Shown: positions 8,301 to 17,780, numbered from the stretch's first letter. The stretch: 64,000 nt of DNA from Brevibacterium sp. XM4083 (GCF_006489205.2 NZ_VFYR02000003.1:303462-367461); one strand, 5' to 3'. The notes: generated by a model not told the origin, from the letters alone. Numbers and translations are program-made.

Positions 8301-9785
8301 TCAGTCCGGGGCGAGTCCCGTCCACGGGCGCAACAGCTCGATGGCGGCGGCGACGGCGAAGGCCGTGCGGTCGTCGAACGGCCGTCCGATCACCTGGATG
8401 CCGGTGGGGATCCCGCAGTCGGCCATTCCCGAGGGCACATTGACGACCGGCACCCGGTTGCCAATGTTGAACGGCATCGTCATGTGCGCCTTCCAATAGT
8501 GGTCGAGGCGGAGCCCCGCTCCGTCCCCTTCGCGACCGATCCCGTCGGCGCCGATCCGGATCCCGTCGAGGTAGCTGGCATCGGCGAGGAGAGCTGCCAC
8601 CGCCGAGGTGGGGGCCAGGAGCACATCGAACCCGGAGAGAGCGGCGGTGAGCTCGGACTGGATCTCGGCTTCCAGGGCGAGCCCGTCGACGAGCGGGCGG
8701 CGGGCGGCGACCGCCTCGGCGTCGGCCATGAACTGCAGCGTGTAGTCGGCGAGCGTGTCCTCGTGTCCGCGGGTGGCGGCCCTCATCGCCGGGGCGAGGA
8801 TGGCACCGAAGTGGGCGAACGCGGTCTCGAAGATCCGGTCGGCCGTCCACGGCAGGACGACCTCCTCGACATCGGCCTCGGCGAACGCGAGCGCTGCGGC
8901 GACGGCGCTCGTGTTGCGGGCGATGTCGTCGCCGACGGGGAAGTCGCCGAGCCGGAGGCACACAGCGATCCGTAGCCCCTTGAGCCCGGCAACCACCTCG
9001 GCGGGGGCGCTGGGCAGACCGGCGAGGTGGTCGGGTGAGTCGATGGTCGCGTGATCGCTGGGGTCGCGGCCGGCCATGACCCGGGCGAGCAGTGCAGTGT
9101 CGGCGACGGTGCGGGCCATCGGGCCGTCGCCCCGGTACCAGTCGGCGGCAAGCGGAGGCTGACCGGGGATGCGGCCGTAGGGAGCCTTGAATCCGACGGT
9201 GCCGGTGAACGCGGCAGGCAGCCGCGTCGATCCGGCGATGTCCGAGGCTGTGGCCAGCGGTGCGAATCCGGCGGCGAGCGCAGCGCCCGATCCGCCGGAG
9301 GATCCGCCCGGGGACAGGTCCCGGTGCCACGGGTTGCGGGTCACTCCCCACAGCGGTGAATGGGTGACCGTCGCGCAGCTGAACTCCGGCGAGGCGGCGC
9401 GGGCGTGGATGTAGCCGCCGGCGTCGCGAATGCGGCGGATGACCGCGGCGTCCTCGACGGCGATGGTGGCGCATTCGGCCACGAGGCCCTGGGAGATCGT
9501 GTGCCCGGCGAGCGCGTGCTTCTCCTTGGCGATGACGGGCAGACCGGCGAGCGGGCGCATCGCGAGCACCTCGTCGAGCTCCTCGGGTCGTGTGCGGACG
9601 TAGAACCGCTCCGCATCCCGCGCCGAGGCGGCCGCCTCCTCGACGATCTCCGTGACCGCGCCGATGTCCGGGTCCTTCTCCTCGATCCGCGCGATGAGCG
9701 CTTCGAGGTAGTCGACGGGTGAGAGGTCCTTCGTCCGGAACCGCGCGAGCACCTCGGTGGCCGACAGGGCCCAGAGTTCGGTCAT
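8301..9785 (-). CDS. Amidase signature family amidohydrolase
   Basis: A 494-residue amidase. The Ser-cisSer-Lys triad is visible: K87 in GLPVIAKEKH, the cis-serine at 162/163 in PGGSSGGSGAALAAG, and nucleophile S186 in DIAGSTRLPA. It cleaves a carboxamide, but the substrate cannot be read off. Its start overlaps the stop of the M20 hydrolase gene (ATGA 9782-9785), and with the MHS transporter and LysR gene upstream it forms the last gene of a four-gene unit. The pairing with a carbamoylase-type enzyme suggests hydantoin, ureide or N-carbamoyl compound degradation. Confidence 0.88.
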   Translation of the reverse strand: MTELWALSATEVLARFRTKDLSPVDYLEALIARIEEKDPDIGAVTEIVEEAAASARDAERFYVRTRPEELDEVLAMRPLAGLPVIAKEKHALAGHTISQGLVAECATIAVEDAAVIRRIRDAGGYIHARAASPEFSCATVTHSPLWGVTRNPWHRDLSPGGSSGGSGAALAAGFAPLATASDIAGSTRLPAAFTGTVGFKAPYGRIPGQPPLAADWYRGDGPMARTVADTALLARVMAGRDPSDHATIDSPDHLAGLPSAPAEVVAGLKGLRIAVCLRLGDFPVGDDIARNTSAVAAALAFAEADVEEVVLPWTADRIFETAFAHFGAILAPAMRAATRGHEDTLADYTLQFMADAEAVAARRPLVDGLALEAEIQSELTAALSGFDVLLAPTSAVAALLADASYLDGIRIGADGIGREGDGAGLRLDHYWKAHMTMPFNIGNRVPVVNVPSGMADCGIPTGIQVIGRPFDDRTAFAVAAAIELLRPWTGLAPD

Positions 9786-11161
9786 GCGCCCGCCTCCGCG
9801 GTCGTCTGCAGATCGCCACCGGAACGAGAGTCAGCTGCGGGAATCGGGACAGGAGTTTGGGCGGTCGCTGTGGAGCGTCCGATCCATACAGCACCGTCCC
9901 TGTCCTCGCTGAGCTCTCCCCGGACGAGGTCTTCCGCCACAGACGTGAGAACGCCGAGGCCCCGCACCATATCGGCGTCCCTCGTGAACTCACGCTCACA
10001 GTGGGAGACTCCGTCCACACTGGGGACGAACATCATCACCGCGGGGACACGGTGATTCATGGCTACTGAGTCATGGCCAGCCATCGTCTCCAAGCGACGG
10101 ACGGACAGCCCCTCATTGGCGACTGCCTTTTCGACGAGTTCGACACCGGTTTCGGGGAAGTACCGTTTATCCCGGATGTCGAAGTCTTCGACGTCGATGG
10201 TGATGTCATGGTCTTTCGCGATCTCGGTGATCTGAGCGTGCAGTGAATCCCGCGCACACTGCACGATCGCAGGGTCAGAGGACCGAAGATCAGCCACCAT
10301 GTGCACTCTTCGGGGAACGACGATCGGGGAGTTCGGTTCGACGACGTGTTGGCCGACCGAGGACACCAGGGCTTCATCATCGAACTCGTCAACGACTCCA
10401 GCCACCGCGAGGACGACCTTGGCCGCCGCGACGAGCGCGTCGTGACGGTCGGCCATCGCAGTGGCTCCGGTGTGGGACTGCTCGCCGAGGACGTCGATGT
10501 CGAGTTTCTGGGTGTACCAGCTCGATTCGACGACACCGATATCCGTCGCCTCGCGTTCGAGGATGCGTCCTTGTTCGATGTGGATCTCCGCATAGGAAAT
10601 CGCGTCGGGCGGGGTGTCCGTGCCGGCGTAGCCGATTGCGGCGAGCGCCTCAGCCACCGAAACGCCGGCCAGGTCGCGGACGGCGAGCATCGCGTCGAGG
10701 TCGAAGAGACCGGCGTAGACGGAGCTGCCCATGATCGAGGGGGCGAACCGGCCGCCCTCCTCGTTGAACCAGTTGACGACCGCCATGTTGAACTGGGGAA
10801 CTTGACCCGATTCCGCGATGCTCTCCCTGACCCTGAGCGCCGCATGAAGGGCTGCGATCACCCCGTATGCGCCGTCGAAGCGCCCGCCCAGCGGCTGCGA
10901 GTCGAGATGCGAACCGAGTAGGACATACGGAGACCCGGGAACGAATTCGTAGCACGCGAACATATTGCCGATGGCGTCGATACGGACCTCAAAGCCGTGG
11001 GCCTCCGCCCACCCGCGCATCCAGTCGCGAGTCCGCGCGTCATCGACCGTGGCAGCCTGCCGGTCGACGCCGGCATTGTCGGTTGCCCCGATTGTCGCGA
11101 CATGGTGGAAGTCTTCGAGGAAGTCTGCGTCGCTCGAGGCGTTCGCTTCAGTGTCATTCAT
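9782..11161 (-). CDS. M20 Zn hydrolase, N-carbamoyl-amino-acid/allantoate amidohydrolase type
   Basis: A 459-residue binuclear zinc hydrolase. Metal-site motifs are GSHLDSQPLGGRFDGAYGV (H85, D96), WFNEEGGRF (E134/E135), AEIHIEQG and, near the C-terminus, VDGVSHCEREFT. The dimerisation-domain pattern LGEQSHTGATAMADR is typical of L-carbamoylase, beta-ureidopropionase and allantoate amidohydrolase. The start at 11161 is preferred over an in-frame ATG at 11209 because AGGAAAG precedes it. About 40 extra residues follow the usual C-terminus, ending in a Thr/Ala-rich tail. GC is lower than in flanking genes. Confidence 0.88.
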   Translation of the reverse strand: MNDTEANASSDADFLEDFHHVATIGATDNAGVDRQAATVDDARTRDWMRGWAEAHGFEVRIDAIGNMFACYEFVPGSPYVLLGSHLDSQPLGGRFDGAYGVIAALHAALRVRESIAESGQVPQFNMAVVNWFNEEGGRFAPSIMGSSVYAGLFDLDAMLAVRDLAGVSVAEALAAIGYAGTDTPPDAISYAEIHIEQGRILEREATDIGVVESSWYTQKLDIDVLGEQSHTGATAMADRHDALVAAAKVVLAVAGVVDEFDDEALVSSVGQHVVEPNSPIVVPRRVHMVADLRSSDPAIVQCARDSLHAQITEIAKDHDITIDVEDFDIRDKRYFPETGVELVEKAVANEGLSVRRLETMAGHDSVAMNHRVPAVMMFVPSVDGVSHCEREFTRDADMVRGLGVLTSVAEDLVRGELSEDRDGAVWIGRSTATAQTPVPIPAADSRSGGDLQTTAEAGA

Positions 11162-11268
11162 AGGCTTACTCTTTCCTGATTCTCGGATCGTCTCATGAGG
11201 TTCTGACATAACACCTGAGGCATATGAGGCTCGGTCGCAGCGGTCAGTTTGGTGAGGCTGGCTGTACG

Positions 11269-12573
11269 TCATCCGAGACGTCCTCGGGTTTCGGGTAGGC
11301 GGGTGATGAATATCAGAGCGAGGACGACTGCAGCGCACGCGGCCATGTAGAACCCTGGTGCAGTATTGACGCCCGTGGTGTCGACGAGCCAGGTTCCGAC
11401 GAATGGTGCGGTGCCGCCCATGACGGCGTAGGCGATGTTGTAGCTGATCGCTGCTGACGTGAAGCGGGTCTTCGTCGAGAAACGTTCGCAGAAGAACGTG
11501 TAGCATCCACCGCCGTAGCAGCACAGTGCGAGGACGAAGATTGTCTGCCCGATGAATGCCGGCCCCATGTTTCCACTCGTCACAAGGGTGAACGCGGGAA
11601 TCGACACCACAGCAAGGAGAATCGATCCGGCGATGAGCATCGGTTTGCGCCCGAAGCGGTCGCTCAAGTGACCGGCGATCGGCAGGAAGAGGGTGTAACT
11701 TGCCATCGCAATGGCGTTCGTCAGAAGCGCCTGTTCCCGATTGAGGTCGCCGGCGGTCTGGATGTAGGTGACGAAGTAGGCCGAAAGCATGTAGAAGCCA
11801 AGAGCGGTGAGGCCCAGAACGAAGAAGACCTGAAGCATGCCGACCCAGTTCTCGCGGAACGACTCGCGGATCGGGCTGAACTCCTTCGGGCGCGCCTCGG
11901 CGGTCTTCTTGAAGAGTTCGCTCTCATCAGTGCGCGAGCGGATCCACAGGCCGACACCGGAGAGCGGCAATGCGAGCAGGAACGGAATGCGCCAGCCCCA
12001 CGACTCGAATGACGCGTCGGAGAGCACCGTCGAAAGAAGGAGGATGAGCCCACCGGCGAAGACCGAGGGCAGCGCCGTGGCGGCCAGAGTGATGTTGATC
12101 CACAGCCCGCGCTTCTCGATCGGTGCATGTTCATAGACGAACGACGGGCCGCCGACTGATTCTCCACCGGCGGAGAATCCCTGGCCGAGGCGAGCAAGGA
12201 TGAGCAGGGTGGGTGCGATCCAACCGATCTGATCGTAGCCGGGAAGGACGCCGATCAGGGCGGTGCAGATGCCGACGAGGAAGATCGTGATCGTCAGGGT
12301 CCTGCGACGACCGACCTTGTCTCCTAGGGCTCCGAAGAAGAGTCCGCCAAGAGGGCGCATGACGAATGCGACGCCGAACGTGGCGAAGATGACGAGCAGG
12401 CCAGTGATTCGGTCGCCGTCCGGAAAGAAGTACTCGGAGAGGATCACGGCCGAGAGGCCGTAGAGAGTGAAGTCGTAGAACTCGACGAACTGGCCGATGC
12501 TGCCGCCGACGAGCACCTTCTTCTGCATACTCGTCGATTTGCCGGTCTGCTGAACCTGTGTTGCGGACATCAT
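11269..12573 (-). CDS. MHS-family (MFS) metabolite:H+ symporter
   Basis: A 434-residue 12-TM transporter. It has the MHS start GSIGQFVEFYDFTLYG, the loop 2-3 motif GALGDKVGRRRTL, and RLGQGFSAGGESVGG in TM4-5, all typical of the proline/betaine, ketoglutarate and shikimate symporter branch. It presumably imports the substrate of the downstream M20 hydrolase and amidase, 107 nt and more away on the same strand. The start has tandem ATGs (12573, 12570) behind GGGAG. Confidence 0.9.
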   Translation of the reverse strand: MMSATQVQQTGKSTSMQKKVLVGGSIGQFVEFYDFTLYGLSAVILSEYFFPDGDRITGLLVIFATFGVAFVMRPLGGLFFGALGDKVGRRRTLTITIFLVGICTALIGVLPGYDQIGWIAPTLLILARLGQGFSAGGESVGGPSFVYEHAPIEKRGLWINITLAATALPSVFAGGLILLLSTVLSDASFESWGWRIPFLLALPLSGVGLWIRSRTDESELFKKTAEARPKEFSPIRESFRENWVGMLQVFFVLGLTALGFYMLSAYFVTYIQTAGDLNREQALLTNAIAMASYTLFLPIAGHLSDRFGRKPMLIAGSILLAVVSIPAFTLVTSGNMGPAFIGQTIFVLALCCYGGGCYTFFCERFSTKTRFTSAAISYNIAYAVMGGTAPFVGTWLVDTTGVNTAPGFYMAACAAVVLALIFITRLPETRGRLG

Positions 12574-12613
12574 TGCTCCCGAGGCTGTCGTCGCGGATTT
12601 CCCCCATCATTGC

Positions 12614-12636
12614 GTCCAACGTCACATTGGTCCAAC
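12614..12636. promoter_or_regulatory. Direct repeat GTCCAAC, possible LysR site
   Basis: GTCCAAC occurs at 12614-12620 and 12630-12636, the second overlapping the small palindrome TTGGTCCAA, in the 129-bp gap between the LysR and MHS genes and 40-60 bp before the transporter start. Position fits an activator site, but LysR motifs are loose and this is weak evidence. Confidence 0.25.
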
Positions 12637-12702
12637 AGATACTCTTTGCCTTCGGCATCAGGAAAATCTATGGGGCCATCGCGTCCGCCGTGCCCGGACG
12701 AG

Positions 12703-13635
12703 TCACCTCGCTGCCACCCGGTCCGGTCGCCCCAGAATCTCCTCGGTGAGCTCGCAGAACGCTCGCGCCCGCCGGCTCAGGCGCAATTCGCGGGGCCAGA
12801 CGAAGGCAAGATCGATAGTGGGAAAGTCATCGAGGAGCGGCACGTCGACAGTCTTCGAGCCGATGTAGGTTCCCGAGGACACACTCTGACTGAGCAGCGA
12901 ATATCCGTGCCCCATCGCGACGAACGACCGCACCGTTTCGTACCCCGAGAATGAATGCCGCACTCGCGGAGCGATCCCGGCAATGCGGAAGAGTTCGTCG
13001 TAGTACTGCCGGCTGAACGGCAGATCGAGCTGGATGTAGTCCTCATCAGCGAGTTCCCTCAGGTGCACCGGAGCTGGGATCCGACCCCTCCCGCCGAGGC
13101 GGTGGTGCTGGGATACGAGCACATGCGGTTCGACGACGTCGATGAGATAGGCATCGAAGCGGTCGCTCAGTCCCAAGGTGTAAGTCAGCGCGAGATCGCA
13201 GTCTCCGGCGAGGACAGCCCGTTGAAGGTCCTGCAGGTCGGCTTCGAGGTAATTCACCCGCACGTCGGGGTAGCGCCTTTCGAACTCGTCATGGATGAGC
13301 GGGAGCCTTGTAGGAGCGATCGGAGAGAACACCCCGACCGTGAGGTCTCCGCTTAGCGATCGCGCGAGGCCAAGAGCGGTCTCTCCAAGGGCGTCGGTCG
13401 CCTCGAGCACGGCGTTCACCTCGGCGAGGAATCGCTTCCCGGCGGTTGAGAGAAAGACTGACCGATTCCGCCGACGGATGAACAGGTCGATTCCGAGGAC
13501 CCGCTCGAGCTGAGCCACCGCAGTCGAAATCGCTGACTGCGTGACATTGAGATGCTTGGCGGCCTCGGTCATGTTCTCTCGTCGAGCCACCTCCTGGAAG
13601 TACCTCAGCTGGACGAGGGTGAAGTCGAGCGCCAT
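12703..13635 (-). CDS. LysR-family regulator of the adjacent transporter/amidohydrolase genes
   Basis: A 310-residue LysR protein. The N-terminal HTH (residues 4-62) includes LVQLRYFQEVARRENMTEAA and VTQSAISTAVAQLERVLGID. The effector domain begins near residue 95 (DLTVGVFSPIAPTRLPLIH). It is on the same strand as and immediately upstream of the MHS transporter, M20 hydrolase and amidase, so I infer that it controls them. The ATG follows AGGATAGG. Confidence 0.88.
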   Translation of the reverse strand: MALDFTLVQLRYFQEVARRENMTEAAKHLNVTQSAISTAVAQLERVLGIDLFIRRRNRSVFLSTAGKRFLAEVNAVLEATDALGETALGLARSLSGDLTVGVFSPIAPTRLPLIHDEFERRYPDVRVNYLEADLQDLQRAVLAGDCDLALTYTLGLSDRFDAYLIDVVEPHVLVSQHHRLGGRGRIPAPVHLRELADEDYIQLDLPFSRQYYDELFRIAGIAPRVRHSFSGYETVRSFVAMGHGYSLLSQSVSSGTYIGSKTVDVPLLDDFPTIDLAFVWPRELRLSRRARAFCELTEEILGRPDRVAAR

Positions 13636-13869
13636 GCGCCTATCCTGCCATCAGTTGAGCAACGGCGGTGGGGCGGACGAAGTGGATCGCTGTGCACGAT
13701 GTCATCGCCGCACACACGCGGCCGGCGACCTCCCCGTCGACGACACACTTGCCCAGATGGAGCAGGGCCTCGACACAACTCCTCTTGCTGACCTGCTCAC
13801 AGAGGCCATCGGCTGGCGGCGAACGGTCGGTCTCCTGAGCGGAACCAATCGGCCCGTACACTGACGACC

Positions 13870-14412
13870 ATGAGCGCCGACATCATCATCCTCGCCGGTC
13901 CTCCGGGAGCCGGGAAGTCGACGACGGCCCGCGCCCTGGCTCACGATTTCCCCCGATCCGTCCACCTGCACACCGACGATTTCTGGCATTTCATCGCCGC
14001 CGGTGCCATCCCGCCCTACCTGCCGGAATCCGAGGCGTAGAACCACACGGTCATGGAGGTCATCGTCCACGCTGCCGAGATCTACGCGCGGGGCGACTAC
14101 ACCGTCATCGTCGATGGGATCGTCGGACCGTGGATGCTCGATCACTTCCGGGTTCTCACCCGGCACCCTGATCCTCCGCCCGTCCACAACCTCATCCTCC
14201 GGCCGAGCCGCGAGGTCGCTCTCGACCGCGCCACCGCGCGCACCGGTCCCGACGACCTCACCGACGAGGAGCCGATCACGACGATGTGGTATCAGTTCAG
14301 CCACCTCGGCGAGCTCGAGGACCACGTCATCGACAGCAGCATCCAGACCTCGGAGCAGACGCTCGCCGCTGTCCGCGACGCCGTGGGGACGGCGACGTTC
14401 CGTCTGCGGTGA
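13870..14412 (+). pseudogene. P-loop kinase-like ATPase interrupted by an in-frame TAG
   Basis: The frame starts MSADIIILAGPPGAGKSTTA, a perfect Walker A, and reads to PPYLPESEA before TAG at 14038-14040. After that stop the same frame continues for 123 codons to a normal TGA, including TVMEVIVHAAEIYARGDY and ILRPSREVALDRATART, giving 180 codons in total. This is the size of small gluconate-kinase/chloramphenicol-phosphotransferase-like P-loop proteins. The position after ESEA is probably Gln in relatives, so one CAG-to-TAG change would explain the lesion. An internal ATG at 14053 could restart the downstream part, but it lacks Walker A. A sequencing error or readthrough is possible. Confidence 0.75.
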
Positions 14413-14430
14413 CCGCCCACCGCCCCTGAC

Positions 14431-15627
14431 TCACCCGGCCTCGACCCAGTCCCTGAGCTTCGTCAGCCCTTCGACGATATCGTCCTCGCCGATACCCGAG
14501 TACGCGAGCCGGATGTACTTCTGCTCCTCCCCCGGCTGCGGGCGACCGAAGTGCTCGCGGGTGCAGAACGAGACCCCGGTGTCGTGGAGGGCCTGAGTGG
14601 AGAAGTCGGAGAGGGTCGCGATCCCCTTGACCGCCATCGCCTCGGTGACGTCGGGGAAGATGTAGAACGTCGATTCCGGCACGGCGACCTCCATGCCGGG
14701 GATCGCGTTGATGAGCGAGCACGCGGCGTCACGGCGGGCACGGAGCACGTCGAGCATCTCCGCGACCGGCTCCTGCGGTCCCTGCAGCGCCGCGATCCCC
14801 GCCCACTGGACGTAGTGGGTCGTGCACGATTCGTCGTTCGTGTTCATCGTCGAGATCGCCTCGGCGACCTCCTTCGGGGCCACCGCACACCCGAGCCGGG
14901 ACCCGGTCATCGCGAACTTCTTCGAGAACGTGTAGAGGATGACGGTGCGCTCGCGCATCCCCGGCAGGGCGGCGATCGACGCGGACTCACCGCCGTAGCG
15001 CATCTCGAAGTACGCCTCATCGGAGAGCACCCAGAGATCGTGCTCGGCAGCGATCTGCGCGATCGCCTCCCGCTCCCCCGGCGTCGACTCCGCGGAGATG
15101 GGATTCTGCAGATCGTTGTAGATGATCGCCACCGTCGTCTCGTCGATCGAGGCCCGCAGATGGTCGAGGTCGATGGCGAACCCGTCGGCGGTCGGCACGT
15201 ACCGGTACGGCAGCGCCCGCCCGCCGAGGTATTCGATCTGTGACTCATAGATCGGGAACCCGGGATTCGGGTAGAGCACGGAGTCACCGGGATCCATGAC
15301 CGCCTGGAGGAACTTCGTGATAACCGGCTTGCCACCAGTCGTGACGACCACCTCGGCGGGATCGATGTCGAGACCGCGCCGGGATCCGATGTCCTCAGCG
15401 AGCGCGGCCCGAAGCTCGGGGATCCCCGGCCCCGGACAGTACCCGGTCCTGCCGTCCGTGATCGCCCGGTTCATCGCCTCGACGATGTGCGGGGCCATCG
15501 GAAAATCGAGATCGCCGAGGTGGAACGGATAGACCCGATTCCCCTGCGCCTTCCAATCGGCGGCGGCCTGGGCGACGCGGAAGGCGGTCTCCGTGCCGAG
15601 GTCGTGCAGTCGCTGGGCAGTCTTCAT
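14431..15627 (-). CDS. PLP-dependent aminotransferase, class I/II
   Basis: A 398-residue fold-type I aminotransferase. The PLP lysine is K236 in YTFSKKFAMTG. The cofactor aspartate and tyrosine are D203 and Y206 (LSDEAYFE). The substrate-side motif NDLQNPISA replaces the usual NPxNPTG, which may indicate an unusual acceptor or donor. It is similar to aspartate/aromatic-type transaminases, but the substrate is not assigned. AAGGAG precedes the ATG at 15627. It lies downstream of the APC/DMFase-like/cupin unit on the same strand, separated by a hairpin at 15695-15731. Confidence 0.87.
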   Translation of the reverse strand: MKTAQRLHDLGTETAFRVAQAAADWKAQGNRVYPFHLGDLDFPMAPHIVEAMNRAITDGRTGYCPGPGIPELRAALAEDIGSRRGLDIDPAEVVVTTGGKPVITKFLQAVMDPGDSVLYPNPGFPIYESQIEYLGGRALPYRYVPTADGFAIDLDHLRASIDETTVAIIYNDLQNPISAESTPGEREAIAQIAAEHDLWVLSDEAYFEMRYGGESASIAALPGMRERTVILYTFSKKFAMTGSRLGCAVAPKEVAEAISTMNTNDESCTTHYVQWAGIAALQGPQEPVAEMLDVLRARRDAACSLINAIPGMEVAVPESTFYIFPDVTEAMAVKGIATLSDFSTQALHDTGVSFCTREHFGRPQPGEEQKYIRLAYSGIGEDDIVEGLTKLRDWVEAG

Positions 15628-15694
15628 CGGCGGCTCCTTCGAACGCCCGTTCCCCGACAGCGGTGCCGCAGGGAACGGTGGTGCAGCTGGTGGG

Positions 15695-15731
15695 AGGCGC
15701 CGCTTCCCGCGCGAGGCGGTGGGCGGCGCCT
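15695..15731 (-). terminator. Hairpin downstream of the cupin gene
   Basis: AGGCGCCGC pairs perfectly with GCGGCGCCT across a 19-nt G/C-rich loop, 34 nt after the cupin stop. It probably ends the APC/DMFase-like/cupin transcript before the aminotransferase. Confidence 0.5.
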
Positions 15732-15765
15732 TCCTCACACGATAGACGACCGCGTCAAGGGGTCC

Positions 15766-16119
15766 TCACTCTGTGACGCCGATGAAGACCTTCCGCGTCG
15801 GTTCGAGCGTCACCCAGCGCCCGGCGAAACCCTGCGGGATCGTGAACGCATCACCGGGGCCGTACTCGAAGCGCTCGGCGCCGTCGCGGCTCTCGACGGC
15901 GACCCGACCGGAGACGATGACGCAGAACTCCCGGTAGGGCCACGAATCGAACTCGACCCAGCCGGGTTCGCCCGCCCAGCGTCCGGCGACGCTGTTCGAC
16001 CCGGTCTCGACCTGGAATTCCGTCTCCGTCCACCCTTCGGAGTGGGCGTCGTAGTCGGCGAGGTCGGGGATGACGGCTCGGTCGGCCGCCTCGGTGAGCG
16101 TCTGGACGGTGGCGGTCAT
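15766..16119 (-). CDS. Small cupin-domain protein (DUF861/EutQ-like)
   Basis: A 117-residue single-domain cupin with strands around GWVEFDSWPYREFCVIVSG and a second half YGPGDAFTIPQGFAGRW. The usual metal-binding HxH is not obvious, as in the DUF861 branch, whose members bind small amines or acids. The ATG overlaps the preceding gene's stop region (16116-16119). It is the third gene of a unit with an APC permease and a dimethylformamidase-like protein, so it may be an accessory subunit or metabolite-binding step. The function is not established. Confidence 0.75.
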   Translation of the reverse strand: MTATVQTLTEAADRAVIPDLADYDAHSEGWTETEFQVETGSNSVAGRWAGEPGWVEFDSWPYREFCVIVSGRVAVESRDGAERFEYGPGDAFTIPQGFAGRWVTLEPTRKVFIGVTE

Positions 16120-17780
16120 GAGGTCTCCTTCTCTGATGCGGTGTGACCGGTGGTCGCGGCAGTCTTCCCGCCGGCGATCGGGGTGGCGATGAAGCGGTCG
16201 AGGACGTTGCGGGTGATCGTCGTGACGAACGGGTCGTTCGCGGCCAGGCCGTAGGGCCAGTCGGTCGTGCCCGCGCAGTAGACCTCGCCGTCGCCGCGGG
16301 CGAACGCGGCCATCATCGCCGATCCGTAGCCGTTGCCTTGGTGGTGCGGGGGCGGGCCGTCGGGGTAGATGCCGGCGAAGAGATCGGCGAGTTCGGCCGC
16401 CGGCGCGCCGATCGGGACGCGCCCGCCCCACCGATCCTCACCGCCGGAGACCGCCGGTGCCATCGCGATGATCTCGAGGTCCTCCGGCGCCCCGTCCGCG
16501 CCGGTGGCATACGGCAGGCCGTGGCGGAACGTGTAGTCGCAGCCGTCGACCTCGAAGGCCGCGATGCACAGCGGCGCCTGGCCAAAGACGTCGCCGTAGT
16601 AGAGGTCGGTGCCGGCCAGCGACCAGTGGTTCTCCCGGTAGACGGTGAAGCCGCCGCTGCCGCGGGGCACCGCCGAGCCGTATCGGATGTACGCGCCGCC
16701 GAGCCCGGTCAGGCCCATCGTCGCCGCCCCCGGTCGGCCGATCGCCGGGGCGTCCCACGCCGTCGTCAGCCGGCTCGGGTCGGTCTCGGCGATCGGGTCG
16801 GCCGTCGGGTCCTTGAAGCACGTCTGCACACCCTCATCGAGGTCGAGGCGCACCTGCCACACGTAGTTGCCGCCGAACCGCGCGACGTGACCGCCGGCGT
16901 CGACGTAGGCGTCGAGGGTGTCGCGCATCTCCCACGACCAGTACTCGTCGTGGCCGACGATGACGACGCAGCCGTACCCGTCGAGCACGTCGGGTTCGGC
17001 GTGGAGTTCGACCTGGGTGATGTGACCGACCCGGTAGCCCTGGTCCTCGGCCCACACCGTGAACGGACGCTCGTAGTTCGCCCAGCCGGCGTCGTTGTGG
17101 TGGCGGGAGTACCCGCGCTGCCACGCCCATTCGTACGTCGGATGCCGCGGCTCCCAGCCGATGGGGACGCTGACGTCGAGGTGGGCGTTGCGGGGTGCGC
17201 CGACCGGTTTGCGCAGCATGCCGCGGGCGATCGGGCGCCGCATCGACGAGTACGGGGAGGGGATGTCGTTGCGGTCGCCGTCGGGCAGCCCCCGGTAGTG
17301 GTTGCCGCCTCCCCAGTCGTTATAGGCGAGCATCGTCGAGGTGGCGTGGACGAGGAGGACGTCGACATCGGCGGGACCGGCCGGGCGGACGATGAAGAAG
17401 GACTCCTGTTCGACGTCGCGACCGTGGTCATCGGTTGTCGAGAAGACGACGAGGTAGTACGCGGGGGTGAAGTCCGCGCCCAGGTCGACCTGCAGCGAGC
17501 TCGACCACCCGCACCCGCTCGCGTACGCGTCCGCGGGGGTCTCCTGCCGTGTTCCCGGCAGGCCGGTGGCGGTGAAGACGGTTTCGGGGCGGGCGCCGTC
17601 GCGGATGATCGCGACGTCGAAGGTCTCCGCCGTCGTGTGCACTCGGAGGTCGACGGTCTCGCCGGCCCGGTAGGCGAACCGGTCGCTGTAGCCCCAGAGT
17701 TCGGTGGTGTCGGGGTATTCGCCGGGGCGTTCGACGAGTCCTCTCGGGGTCGACCAGGCGTAGTCGATGCGTGCGCTCAT
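16116..17780 (-). CDS. N,N-dimethylformamidase large-subunit-like protein
   Basis: A 554-residue protein. The N-terminal beta domain (about 1-110) reads LWGYSDRFAYRAGETVDLRV, typical of the dimethylformamidase beta-subunit family. The larger second half contains NDWGGGNHYRG, VGHDEYWSWEMRDTLDAYV and GTTDWPYGLAANDPFV, matching the family C-terminal domain. Characterised DMFase has a large subunit of about 760 residues plus a small subunit; this one is shorter and no small-subunit gene is present. Its natural substrate is therefore probably not DMF; another N-substituted amide is possible. It overlaps the permease gene by ATGA and is preceded by AAAGGA. Confidence 0.78.
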   Translation of the reverse strand: MSARIDYAWSTPRGLVERPGEYPDTTELWGYSDRFAYRAGETVDLRVHTTAETFDVAIIRDGARPETVFTATGLPGTRQETPADAYASGCGWSSSLQVDLGADFTPAYYLVVFSTTDDHGRDVEQESFFIVRPAGPADVDVLLVHATSTMLAYNDWGGGNHYRGLPDGDRNDIPSPYSSMRRPIARGMLRKPVGAPRNAHLDVSVPIGWEPRHPTYEWAWQRGYSRHHNDAGWANYERPFTVWAEDQGYRVGHITQVELHAEPDVLDGYGCVVIVGHDEYWSWEMRDTLDAYVDAGGHVARFGGNYVWQVRLDLDEGVQTCFKDPTADPIAETDPSRLTTAWDAPAIGRPGAATMGLTGLGGAYIRYGSAVPRGSGGFTVYRENHWSLAGTDLYYGDVFGQAPLCIAAFEVDGCDYTFRHGLPYATGADGAPEDLEIIAMAPAVSGGEDRWGGRVPIGAPAAELADLFAGIYPDGPPPHHQGNGYGSAMMAAFARGDGEVYCAGTTDWPYGLAANDPFVTTITRNVLDRFIATPIAGGKTAATTGHTASEKETS

